Assembly (NCBI GenBank): GCA_002869465.1
Contig: PKSW01000430.1
Coordinates: 1-7,580, forward strand
Direction: 5' to 3'
Length of the DNA stretch: 7,580 nt
Source of the DNA: Marinilabiliales bacterium
GTDB taxonomy: Bacteria; Bacteroidota; Bacteroidia; Bacteroidales; F082
This document shows positions 1 through 5,985 of this stretch, piece after piece; the first letter of the stretch is position 1, and every line of letters begins with the position of its first letter. A program made the position numbers and the translations under genes. Below the pieces are notes generated by a model, which saw only the letters and a list, made by a program, of their open reading frames with translations, had not been told where the DNA came from and did not search any database.

Positions 1-705
1 AGCAGGTAACTCAGCAATCTCCTCTTCCTCGTGATACGGCTCTACAACAAGTCCGATAGATTGAATGGGTTCGGGGTTAACCTGACGGAAATTTTCAATA
101 GAAGCCTGGTCAATCCCAAGCATATCATAGGTGATGATGCCAATACGGATCAGTTCGAGGAAACATCTTGTAGTTGCCTGTACATCTGCCGACGCATTAT
201 GAGCTGCATCAAATTTTTCGTTGAATAACTTTTCATGCAGTTCCTCAAGCGTGGGCCATTTGAAGGTTCCTCCCCGTCCACCGGGTAACTGGCAATAGGC
301 AGTTGAAACGGGAATGGTATCCACCATCTTTTTCTCAAAAAGAGGCGTTTCCATCTCCATTCGCAGGAATTCTGATCCTACAATGTTGTTGTCAAACTCT
401 AAATTATGCCCGGCAACAACCCTTGCGTTTTGCAATGCCTCGTTAAATTCCTTCAAAACAAAACTTAAAGATTGGCCTTCTTTTTCTGCACGTTCTGTTG
501 TAATACCGTGAATCTTTTCGGCGCCCCTCGGAATTATAAATTCATCCGGTTTTACAAGAAAATTTTTTACATCAATTAAAGCTCCGTTCAGGTCGTGAAT
601 TTGCCATGCCAACTGAATTAACCGGGGCCAATTATCAAAGTCCGTTAAGGGAGCGTTATAATTTTTTGGTAAGCCGGTTGTTTCAGTATCGAAAATCAGG
701 AACAT
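1..705 (-). CDS. dnaE: DNA polymerase III alpha subunit, N-terminal 3'-5' exonuclease domain (partial, runs off the left edge)
   Basis: The frame is open from the ATG at 705 to base 1, giving 235 codons without a stop, so the C-terminal part lies outside the window. The visible part is a DEDDh-type proofreading exonuclease that would remove mispaired 3' ends. Exo I is FDTETTG with D6 and E8. Exo II is HNLEFD ending at D105. Exo III is HNASAD with H169 and D174, so all five expected catalytic residues are present. From memory, Bacteroidota DNA polymerase III alpha subunits of about 1,450-1,500 residues begin with a very similar domain (FDTETTGLPK, DNWPR, QLAWQ, QLPGGRGG, ADVxATTRCFLELIR) followed by an NPEPIQxIGL linker and then the PHP and polymerase domains. 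The NPEPIQSIGL linker is visible at about 210-219, followed by an acidic stretch (EEEE 226-229). The alternative is a free-standing DnaQ-like exonuclease, which the missing part would settle. The exonuclease assignment is nearly certain; the fusion is inferred from family resemblance. Confidence 0.8.
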   Translation of the reverse strand, partial: MFLIFDTETTGLPKNYNAPLTDFDNWPRLIQLAWQIHDLNGALIDVKNFLVKPDEFIIPRGAEKIHGITTERAEKEGQSLSFVLKEFNEALQNARVVAGHNLEFDNNIVGSEFLRMEMETPLFEKKMVDTIPVSTAYCQLPGGRGGTFKWPTLEELHEKLFNEKFDAAHNASADVQATTRCFLELIRIGIITYDMLGIDQASIENFRQVNPEPIQSIGLVVEPYHEEEEIAELPA

Positions 706-766
706 GAACTAAATCTTTTTTAATTGATTGATTTTAAGCTGTTTAATAAACCACAGGGGGATGAAA

Positions 767-798
767 CAAAATTAATCAAATAGACTCTCAGATTCAAA
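767..798 (-). promoter_or_regulatory. Bacteroidota-type promoter for the left-edge exonuclease/dnaE gene
   Basis: Read on the minus strand, TTTG (798-795) is followed after 20 bases by TAATTTTG (774-767). This matches both halves of the Bacteroidota vegetative sigma consensus, TTTG at -33 and TAnnTTTG at -7, with the usual spacing. Transcription would start near 761, giving a leader of about 55 bases before the ATG at 705. It is the only promoter in the window with both elements matching exactly. Confidence 0.6.
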
Positions 799-806
799 TT
801 TGTTAA

Positions 807-814
807 TAACTTTG
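807..814 (+). promoter_or_regulatory. Probable -7 element for the lipoprotein gene at 866
   Basis: TAACTTTG matches TAnnTTTG exactly, 51 bases upstream of the ATG at 866. No TTTG is seen at the expected -33 spacing, so only half of the consensus is supported. It lies back to back with the minus-strand promoter at 767-798, which makes this gap a divergent promoter region. Confidence 0.4.
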
Positions 815-865
815 GAAGGATTTTTTGAACGAATTGGAACTCAGCTAACTTAAAAAGATCATCGA

Positions 866-1510
866 ATGATACATATGTTAAAACGATCCGGAATACATGT
901 TTTTTACTTTTTCTCTTTCTTATTATTCATATCTTTATACGCCTGCCTGGAAAAATCAAAAGGGCATGTTCATGTGGAAGATAATCAAGCTTTTTCAGCC
1001 ATCGTTGCTTTTCAGGATTCAATTGTTCATGCCAATACACCTGGTATACATACAATTGAAAAAGCCTATATGCATTACCTAGATTCAGTATGTCCTTTAA
1101 TATTGGAAAAAGGCGATTTTAGTCGTTCAGGAATCAGTGCTGACTTACGAGAGAAATTATTTGACAGGCTGCACGGAGACGAATTGGCCGAGATATTTTT
1201 TGTTGGCGATACCATCGAATATTTCAGCATGGATGCAAAAAGACGCGTTAAAAAGTATTTTCCCTATCATGTATCGATAAACACCAACGGTCAGTTTACC
1301 AAGTTACTAGAAACCATGTCGGATGAGCATCCTTTTATTGACAAATATTATGCGAATATGATGGAATCAGAAACGATCTCACCAACTTGTTATGGAATGG
1401 TATTAAGGGACTATGACCAACTTGATTTTTCAAATCCAAGCCACCGGTTGTTGTATACGGTGACCATTCTGAGTGTGAATGAGACCATTAAAGATCGATT
1501 TGTGCGTTAG
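866..1510 (+). CDS. Hypothetical lipoprotein of unrecognised family
   Basis: A 214-residue protein that I do not recognise. It starts with a type II signal peptide: K6 and R7, a hydrophobic stretch rich in Phe and Leu (about 12-24), then the lipobox LYAC with the lipidated Cys at 27. It should therefore be anchored to a membrane facing the periplasm. The residues after the Cys (LEKSKG) do not resemble the acidic surface-export signal of Bacteroidota lipoproteins, so an inward-facing position is the simpler guess. The mature part is mixed in composition, with no repeats and no further membrane segment, and it looks globular. An alternative start at M4 (875) would leave the signal intact. It appears monocistronic: a -7 element lies upstream, and rpsP, 103 bases downstream, has its own probable promoter. 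The good codon structure and the export signal make it very likely a real gene. Function unknown. Confidence 0.8.
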   Translation: MIHMLKRSGIHVFYFFSFLLFISLYACLEKSKGHVHVEDNQAFSAIVAFQDSIVHANTPGIHTIEKAYMHYLDSVCPLILEKGDFSRSGISADLREKLFDRLHGDELAEIFFVGDTIEYFSMDAKRRVKKYFPYHVSINTNGQFTKLLETMSDEHPFIDKYYANMMESETISPTCYGMVLRDYDQLDFSNPSHRLLYTVTILSVNETIKDRFVR

Positions 1511-1553
1511 ATTTGGTCTTTTTCGGATAAAATAGTTTTATATCTCAAAAAAT

Positions 1554-1576
1554 AATCGGATATTTGCAGCCCGATT
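1554..1576 (+). promoter_or_regulatory. Possible rpsP promoter -7 element inside a short inverted repeat
   Basis: GATATTTG at 1559-1566 matches TAnnTTTG at all but the first base, and is followed by the CAG often seen at such starts. No clear -33 TTTG is visible. The element is flanked by a perfect 6-base inverted repeat, AATCGG at 1554-1559 and CCGATT at 1571-1576, with 11 bases between. A dyad over a promoter could be an operator, but six bases is short enough to arise by chance. The leader to the ATG at 1614 would be about 40 bases. Confidence 0.35.
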
Positions 1577-1613
1577 TTAGAATCGTATTTATTCACTTAA
1601 AAATTAATTAGTT

Positions 1614-2480
1614 ATGCCAACTATGATGAGATTGCAACGGCATGGTAAAAAGGGAATGCCTTTTTATCATATCGTAATTGCGGATGGTCGTGCACCACGA
1701 GACGGGCGTTTTATTGAGAAGATAGGTACATACAATCCCATCCCAAATCCAGCCGAAATTATTTTAAATTTTGATAAGGCTTTGGATTGGCTGCAAAAAG
1801 GTGCTCAACCTTCTGACACAGTTAAAAGTATTCTTTCATTCAAAGGTGTTTTATATAAACATCACCTTATTAAAGGATTGAATAAAGGAGCATTAACCGA
1901 AGCGGAAGTGGAAGTTAAATTCCAGGCCTGGCTCAAAGACAAAGAAGCTAAAATTGAAGCTAAAAGAAGCGGATTGGCTGAAAAAAGCCGTTCTGAGAAA
2001 AAAGCTGCTCTTGAAGCGGAAACAAAAGTTAAAGAGGCCCGCGAGGCTGAATTAGCTAAAAAAAGAGCTGCTGCTGTTGAGGCTGAAGTAAAAGAAGCAC
2101 AAGCATCTGCTGAAGAAGTAACAGAAGACGAGGTAGCAGTTGAAGAAGAAGAAATGCTTACCAAAGAAGCTGTTGCGGAGAAAGTGGAAGAAAAGACTGA
2201 GGTGAAGGAAGAAGAAAAAGTTGAGGAAAAGGTTGAGGTGAAGGAAGAGGAGAAAGTTGAAGAAAAAGTTGAGGAAAAAACTGAGGCTAAGGATGAGGTA
2301 AAAGAAGAGAAAGCCAAGGAAGAAGAGAAGAAAGAAGAAGCTAAGGCAGAGGAGAAAGTTGAAGAAAAGGCTATGGAAGAAGTAAAAAAAGAGGAGAAAA
2401 CTGAGGCTAACGAGGAAGTGAAAGAAGAGGAGAAGGAAGAAGAGCAGGATGCAGATGACAAAAAGAAAGATAAAGAATAA
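1614..2480 (+). CDS. rpsP: 30S ribosomal protein S16 with a very long Glu/Lys-rich C-terminal extension
   Basis: Residues 1 to about 85 are a standard S16 core, a small-subunit protein that binds 16S rRNA and is needed for 30S assembly. Recognisable parts are MRLQRHGKKG (5-14), PFYHIVIADGRAPRDGRFIE (16-35), GTYNP (38-42), LDWLQKGAQPSDTV (57-70) and KGVLYKHHL (77-85). A segment shared with other Bacteroidota S16 proteins follows to about 120 (EVKFQAWLKDKEAKIEAK). The remainder, about 121-288, is a low-complexity tail, first Ala/Glu/Lys-rich and then almost only Glu, Lys, Val and Ala. Residues 191-226 form three 12-residue repeats of the VEEKVEVKEEEK type. E. coli S16 has 82 residues. Bacteroidota homologues typically carry a shorter tail and are near 180-200 residues by my recollection, so 288 is unusually long. 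The frame is intact and ends in DDKKKDKE. The gene is closed off by a strong terminator at 2511. Ribosomal identity is certain; the role of the tail is unknown. Confidence 0.97.
   Translation: MPTMMRLQRHGKKGMPFYHIVIADGRAPRDGRFIEKIGTYNPIPNPAEIILNFDKALDWLQKGAQPSDTVKSILSFKGVLYKHHLIKGLNKGALTEAEVEVKFQAWLKDKEAKIEAKRSGLAEKSRSEKKAALEAETKVKEAREAELAKKRAAAVEAEVKEAQASAEEVTEDEVAVEEEEMLTKEAVAEKVEEKTEVKEEEKVEEKVEVKEEEKVEEKVEEKTEAKDEVKEEKAKEEEKKEEAKAEEKVEEKAMEEVKKEEKTEANEEVKEEEKEEEQDADDKKKDKE
2184..2291 (+). repeat. Three tandem 36-base coding repeats in the rpsP tail
   Basis: The units are 2184-2219, 2220-2255 and 2256-2291, each encoding a 12-residue VEEK-type module (VEEKTEVKEEEK, VEEKVEVKEEEK, VEEKVEEKTEAK). 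Units one and two differ at 6 of 36 bases; the third is more diverged. Degenerate related modules continue downstream to about 2440. The pattern suggests growth by tandem duplication followed by drift. Confidence 0.7.
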
Positions 2481-2510
2481 GTATTTAATTCATTTATCTA
2501 ACATTTTAAA

Positions 2511-2540
2511 GGCCCGGTTTTATACCGGGTCTTTTTTATT
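2511..2540 (+). terminator. Rho-independent terminator after rpsP
   Basis: GGCCCGGT (2511-2518) pairs with ACCGGGTC (2524-2531) through eight pairs including one G-T, around a five-base TTTAT loop, and is followed by TTTTTTATTTT. Three A residues before the stem could extend the pairing into the T tract. It separates rpsP transcription from rimM. Confidence 0.9.
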
Positions 2541-2561
2541 TTATCAAATCCATTATTCTCC

Positions 2562-2569
2562 TAAATTTG
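2562..2569 (+). promoter_or_regulatory. Probable -7 element for the rimM operon
   Basis: TAAATTTG matches TAnnTTTG exactly, between the rpsP terminator and the rimM ATG at 2589, giving a leader of roughly 14 bases. No TTTG is seen at -33. The preceding terminator makes an independent promoter necessary here, which supports the call. Confidence 0.5.
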
Positions 2570-2588
2570 CAACATAATAGCAGTTCTT

Positions 2589-3116
2589 ATGGAATTTGAT
2601 GATTATTTCTTTTTAGGCCGGATCCTTAAACCTCACGGTTTTGATGGCAGGCTCAACGCTTTTCTTGATGTGGATGAACCTGATGTGTATAATGATTTAA
2701 AAATGGTATTTGTGAATTTTAACAACGGACTGGTACCTTATTTTATTAACCACATCCAAATATTGAATAACAAGGCCATCATTAGCTTTCAGGATATTGA
2801 CAATCTTGAAAAAGCTGAATTACTGCAACAGAAAGAAATGTACCTACCCATCGCTGAATTACCTGAGCGCACCGGCAATAAATTTTATTTCCATGAAGTC
2901 ATTGGATTTCAGGTTATTGATGCATCATTTGGAGATATTGGCCCTATTTCGGAGATACTGGAATATCCCAACCAGGCAGTCATGCAAATTTTCCACGATC
3001 AGAAAGAAGTGTTAATTCCCATCTTTGGCAACATTATTCAGAAAGTGGACCGCGATAAAAAAGAAATTCATGTTGAAGCTCCCGATGGTCTGATTGATAT
3101 TTACCTCAACAAATAA
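2589..3116 (+). CDS. rimM: Ribosome maturation factor RimM
   Basis: A 175-residue protein of normal length for RimM, the factor that binds S19 and helps mature the 3' (head) domain of the 30S subunit. The N-terminal RimM barrel opens with LGRILKPHGFDGRL (about 9-22), the family's G-x-I-x-x-x-H-G-x-x-G-x-L signature. The C-terminal PRC-barrel part shows FHEVIGFQVID (about 100-110), then EVLIPIFGNIIQKVD and a closing DGLIDIYL, matching the usual LIPF...DGL(L/I) ending. It lies downstream of rpsP, an arrangement found in many bacteria, but here a terminator and a new promoter separate the two. Its TAA overlaps the ATG of the next gene by one base (TAATG), implying translational coupling with the tRNA methyltransferase. 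Confidence 0.95.
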   Translation: MEFDDYFFLGRILKPHGFDGRLNAFLDVDEPDVYNDLKMVFVNFNNGLVPYFINHIQILNNKAIISFQDIDNLEKAELLQQKEMYLPIAELPERTGNKFYFHEVIGFQVIDASFGDIGPISEILEYPNQAVMQIFHDQKEVLIPIFGNIIQKVDRDKKEIHVEAPDGLIDIYLNK

Positions 3117-3844
3117 TGTCGAAAAAATCGGATGCCCGGCCATTTCATTTAAAGCAATTCAGCTTGCATCATCATCAATCTTCGATGAAAGTGGGAACAG
3201 ATTCACTTACACTTGGTATCTGGACTCAAATTAAGAATTCAGGACGCATATTGGACGTGGGAACTGGTAGCGGGATACTGGCACTGCTCATGGCCGCCCG
3301 TTCGGATGATTTTGTTGATGCCATTGAACTGGATGAAGCATCATTCGCAGAAGCCAGCAACAATTTTGTCAACTCACCTTACGCTGACCGATTGAGAGCC
3401 ATTCATGATAATTTCAATCTTTACACATCCCGATGCAATCAAAAATATGAACTGATCGTATCCAATCCGCCTTTCTTTATTAATGATATGCGCTCCCTGG
3501 ATCTAACCAGGAATAATGCCCGGCATGGCGACAGCTTAAACTACAGTGAACTTTGTGAGGGTGTGGGGCAGATATTAAACCTGGATGGACGTTTTTGCCT
3601 GGTATTGCCCTACAATGAAAGTAAATTTTTTATCGTAACAGCCCGAAAAAACAAACTGCATGTCAACCGGCAAATGATCGTATTTCCGAAAAGAGGCGCG
3701 CAACCCAACAGGATATGTCTGGAGCTTTCATTTACAAAGTCAATGGAAATAAAAAGTGAAAAATTCATTATTAGAGAAGAGAATAACCAATTTACAGAAC
3801 AGTACATTCATTTTTTTAAAGACTTCCTGATCGGTCTTGATTAA
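3116..3844 (+). CDS. trmN6: tRNA1(Val) (adenine(37)-N6)-methyltransferase, TrmN6/YfiC type
   Basis: A 242-residue SAM-dependent methyltransferase. The N-terminus FHLKQFSLHHHQSSMKVGTD (10-29), then LGIW, matches the FxxKQFxIxQ...KVGTDgxLLGAW opening of the YfiC/TrmN6 family, whose E. coli member methylates N6 of A37 in tRNA1(Val). The Rossmann SAM-binding motif is ILDVGTGSGILALLMA (45-60), the acidic loop is IELD (70-73), and the N6-adenine catalytic motif NPPF is at 117-120, followed by the family's ARH at 135-137. The start is fixed by the one-base TAATG overlap with rimM, so the two are almost certainly cotranscribed and coupled. The next gene begins 17 bases downstream. Length is normal and no key motif is missing. 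The exact tRNA target in this organism is inferred from family membership. Confidence 0.9.
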   Translation: MSKKSDARPFHLKQFSLHHHQSSMKVGTDSLTLGIWTQIKNSGRILDVGTGSGILALLMAARSDDFVDAIELDEASFAEASNNFVNSPYADRLRAIHDNFNLYTSRCNQKYELIVSNPPFFINDMRSLDLTRNNARHGDSLNYSELCEGVGQILNLDGRFCLVLPYNESKFFIVTARKNKLHVNRQMIVFPKRGAQPNRICLELSFTKSMEIKSEKFIIREENNQFTEQYIHFFKDFLIGLD

Positions 3845-3861
3845 ATTCCTATTTTTATTCT

Positions 3862-4638
3862 ATGAGAAAATATATTTCCCGTATTCTGCTTATTCTATTC
3901 ACATCCATTATTTTATGGTCCTGTTCAGAAAAAAAGGCGGAGCCGCTTACCATTGCGATTTCGAAAACCAATGCTAATTATTCTTCTTGGATTGAAAGAA
4001 ACGGAAAAAATGCGATGTGGGTCAGCTTATACGGTCTGAGCATTGATTCAGCGTTGAAAGCACTGGATGACTGCGATGGTCTTTTGGTGACAGGTGGTGA
4101 AGATGTATACCCGGAGCATTACGGAAAAATATCCGATACAGCCAAATGCGGCACATTTGATCGTTACAGGGATAGCCTTGAACTGGCTTTGATCGGACAA
4201 GCTCTTAAAAGTAATATGCCTGTTTTCGGTGTTTGCCGAGGCCTTCAAATATTGAATGTAGCATTAGGCGGCACACTTATCATCGATATTCCTGCGTATT
4301 TTGACACCACCGTCATTCACCGCCAGGAGGACTGGGAAAATTGTTATCATCAGGTTTCTGTGGATACTGCTTCTGTTCTTTTTGCACTCAGCAGGGTTCG
4401 TTCCGCTATTGTAAATAGCAATCACCACCAGGGAATTGATAAGCTGGGAAAAGATTTGCTGATCACTTCTTATGCAATGGATAGCCTGCCCGAATCTTTT
4501 GAGTGGAAAAATAATAAAGGAAAAGGTTTTTTGATGGCTGTGCAGTGGCATCCGGAAAGAATGGATACAATACATCCAATGGCTAAGAACCTGGCTATTG
4601 AATTTCTGCGTGAAGCAACTGAATATCAAAAAAAATAA
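3862..4638 (+). CDS. Lipoprotein-anchored class I glutamine amidotransferase-like hydrolase (peptidase C26 / PuuD type)
   Basis: A 258-residue protein with an N-terminal lipoprotein signal (R2, K3, R7, hydrophobic 8-19, lipobox LWSC with Cys21) followed by a full gamma-glutamyl-hydrolase-like domain. Family motifs are TGGEDVYPEHYG (77-88, the GGxDVxPxxY signature), the nucleophile elbow VFGVCRGLQILN with C125, VNSNHHQ (184-190) and VQWHPER with H230 and E232 completing the Cys-His-Glu triad. Family members hydrolyse gamma-glutamyl bonds, for example gamma-glutamyl-GABA (cytoplasmic PuuD) or folate polyglutamates. The lipobox places this one outside the cytoplasm, most likely in the periplasm, so putrescine catabolism by a PuuD ortholog is unlikely. 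Gamma-glutamyl peptides or cell-wall peptides are possible substrates, but this is inference. It lies 17 bases after trmN6 with no evident promoter, so it probably belongs to the rimM operon. Its stop is 5 bases from the stop of a convergent gene. Confidence 0.85.
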   Translation: MRKYISRILLILFTSIILWSCSEKKAEPLTIAISKTNANYSSWIERNGKNAMWVSLYGLSIDSALKALDDCDGLLVTGGEDVYPEHYGKISDTAKCGTFDRYRDSLELALIGQALKSNMPVFGVCRGLQILNVALGGTLIIDIPAYFDTTVIHRQEDWENCYHQVSVDTASVLFALSRVRSAIVNSNHHQGIDKLGKDLLITSYAMDSLPESFEWKNNKGKGFLMAVQWHPERMDTIHPMAKNLAIEFLREATEYQKK

Positions 4639-4643
4639 AGTAT

Positions 4644-5369
4644 TTATTGACCAGGGGTATTTGTAAAGTTTTTCCGGCTTTGTGCCTCGTTAAACACCCA
4701 TATCAACCTGAAGGAAATCACGTTATTGTATTGATCACGTGTATTAGTATTACAGTTCAAATCTAAGAAATCACGCGTCCGAATTTTTGTTAAACTATAT
4801 TGGTAGCGCAAATTAAACTTTAGAGATTTATATACCCGAATACGAAAATCAGCCAGGATAGAAAAATCATTCTTATTATAAACTCCACTGTTTAAGGTAG
4901 TTGTTTCTACCAATTCTCCATGCTCATATTCTTTAACACCCACTAACCGTGCCCAGGAAAAACCTGCCCCGAATGAAATAAACTCCTTATCGGTAAACAT
5001 GACCAGAACAGGGATTTCAACATAATTCAAAACCAACTTATATTGACCAGTAACAATCGTAGAATCACCCGTACAAACAATTAATGTTGAATCATAAAAT
5101 TGTTGTTTCTGATTGGAACCTTTTTGTGTAAAAAGCGCTTCAAATGAGGCATCCCACCTGCCTCTTTTCCCAAACGGCACCATCACCCCGGCACCCACAT
5201 TAGCGCCTACCTTTTTAAAACCATATACTTCGTCGCCGTCCACCTGCGAAAGGTTCATTCCCAAAATGGCTTCACCTTTGATGATCTGCGCATTGACCTT
5301 ACCTGAGAATCCGAAAAAGAGAAGGATAAGAATGAAATATGCTGTTATATTTTTCAATCGCATGTTCAT
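4644..5369 (-). CDS. Outer-membrane beta-barrel protein, PorT-like
   Basis: A protein of about 240 residues with an N-terminal signal peptide (RLKN, a hydrophobic ILILLFFGF core, cleavage likely after KVNA). The mature part has alternating amphipathic strands with Gly and aromatics: GEAILGMNLSQVDGD, GANVGAGVMVPFG, LVLNYVEIPVLVMF, ISFGAGFSWARL, LKFNLRYQYSLTKI and VISFRLIWVF. Short N-terminal GxNxSQxxGD and central YVEIPxL segments are typical of the PorT-type outer-membrane beta-barrel family widespread in Bacteroidota. The long ORF could begin at 5393, but an exact -7 element (5383-5390) overlaps that region, so the start is placed at 5369; M at 5363 (MRLKN) is equally plausible and leaves the signal peptide complete. 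The strand is followed by an unusual 13-residue polar tail after IWVF, so the final strand is not at the C-terminus. Function is unknown; true PorT of the type IX secretion system is not specifically indicated. Confidence 0.82.
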   Translation of the reverse strand: MNMRLKNITAYFILILLFFGFSGKVNAQIIKGEAILGMNLSQVDGDEVYGFKKVGANVGAGVMVPFGKRGRWDASFEALFTQKGSNQKQQFYDSTLIVCTGDSTIVTGQYKLVLNYVEIPVLVMFTDKEFISFGAGFSWARLVGVKEYEHGELVETTTLNSGVYNKNDFSILADFRIRVYKSLKFNLRYQYSLTKIRTRDFLDLNCNTNTRDQYNNVISFRLIWVFNEAQSRKNFTNTPGQ

Positions 5370-5382
5370 ATGTTGCTGAACG

Positions 5383-5390
5383 CAAATGTA
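5383..5390 (-). promoter_or_regulatory. Probable -7 element that decides the start of the beta-barrel gene
   Basis: On the minus strand TACATTTG matches TAnnTTTG exactly. At the -33 spacing there is TTTA rather than TTTG. Transcription would start near 5377, downstream of the farthest upstream ATG (5393), so translation should begin at 5369 or 5363 with a leader of about 8-14 bases. Confidence 0.5.
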
Positions 5391-5439
5391 CATTGAAAAT
5401 TGCTTCTTTTAAATGAATTATACCTGAATATTGATAGGT

Positions 5440-5976
5440 TTAGTTATTTTTCAATCCGGCAAGAATTGTATCGATAATACTAGGAACATGGTCATTAACA
5501 CCAAAGACCTGAACGTGCTGCAGACCGAATTTTTTGATGACCTCATCCACGATCTTTTCCCTAACTGTAATGATCAATGGTTTTGAGCAGGATGCCAGCA
5601 ATTGCTGAAATGAATTGAACCACACCCTTTCCTGGAGTTCAAAAATTCCTATCTCATCAATAATAATGATGTCAGCAGTTTTTTGATCATGTTGAAGAAT
5701 TTCATTGCCCATTTTTATGGCATCCGGATTAAAATAAAAGTTTCCCAACTTCATATGAGACGAATCCGGATCTTTCATACATAGTGAAATTGAAGTACTG
5801 TCTGTAATCCTGATGAGATTGAATCCAAATCTTTTATCCTCCTTCCACAATCCTTCAGCCACAAATCCACCTACGTTAATTTTCTTAAGTTGCAGTTCCG
5901 TTATTAAACGGCCCAGAAAGGAAGTTTTACCAGCCCCCTGTCCGCCTGAAATAATATACACCTGATGACTCGTCAT
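5440..5976 (-). CDS. P-loop NTPase of the THEP1 / NTPase_1 type
   Basis: A 178-residue soluble protein, normal length for the THEP1 nucleoside-triphosphatase family. It has a Walker A motif GGQGAGKT (11-18) near the N-terminus. The family's GGFxxE...RxGF segment appears as VGGFVAEGLWKEDKRFGFNL (35-54). The Walker B motif IIIIDEIGIFEL (103-114) has the DEIGxxEL form characteristic of the family. A V-x-G-x-N-H/D stretch near 158-163 occupies the position of the C-terminal nucleotide-contact region. Characterised relatives hydrolyse several NTPs, but their cellular role is unclear, so no pathway is assigned. Its ATG is 9 bases after the porin stop, on the same strand, indicating one transcript. 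A MobB-like GTP-binding protein was considered, but the GGFxxE and DEIGxxEL motifs fit THEP1 better. Confidence 0.82.
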   Translation of the reverse strand: MTSHQVYIISGGQGAGKTSFLGRLITELQLKKINVGGFVAEGLWKEDKRFGFNLIRITDSTSISLCMKDPDSSHMKLGNFYFNPDAIKMGNEILQHDQKTADIIIIDEIGIFELQERVWFNSFQQLLASCSKPLIITVREKIVDEVIKKFGLQHVQVFGVNDHVPSIIDTILAGLKNN

Positions 5977-5985
5977 TTTATGATG

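Noticed and set aside
31..511. Short open frames on the plus strand (31-228, 314-511) and minus strand (150-338)
   Set aside because: They lie inside the exonuclease gene, which has conserved catalytic motifs in a different frame throughout.
2377..2398. A-runs in the rpsP tail as programmed slippage or frameshift sites
   Set aside because: The main frame continues intact to a natural end followed by a terminator, and the A-runs are expected from Lys codons. Nothing marks them as functional.
1862..2461. A 199-codon serine/phenylalanine-rich open frame on the minus strand
   Set aside because: It is the mirror of the GAA/GAG/AAG-rich rpsP tail, whose complement reads mostly as Ser and Phe codons. 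It has no independent promoter or domain, and S16 on the other strand is certain.
4264..4629. A 121-codon minus-strand open frame opposite the C26 hydrolase
   Set aside because: It overlaps the motif-bearing hydrolase frame completely and has no recognisable features of its own.
4634..4648. AATAAA-gta-TTTATT hairpin next to a T tract (minus-strand sense) as a terminator for the beta-barrel gene
   Set aside because: The stem is six A-T pairs only and overlaps the stop codon. It is too weak to call, though the adjacent A/T run leaves a small possibility.
5370..5393. The farthest upstream ATG (5393) as start of the beta-barrel gene
   Set aside because: It would add MYICVQQH before the signal peptide and lies upstream of the transcription start predicted from the exact -7 element at 5383-5390.
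5394..5439. A hairpin (ACCT...AGGT around AATATT) between the NTPase and the beta-barrel gene
   Set aside because: Only four or five pairs can form and no T tract follows, so it does not qualify as a terminator.
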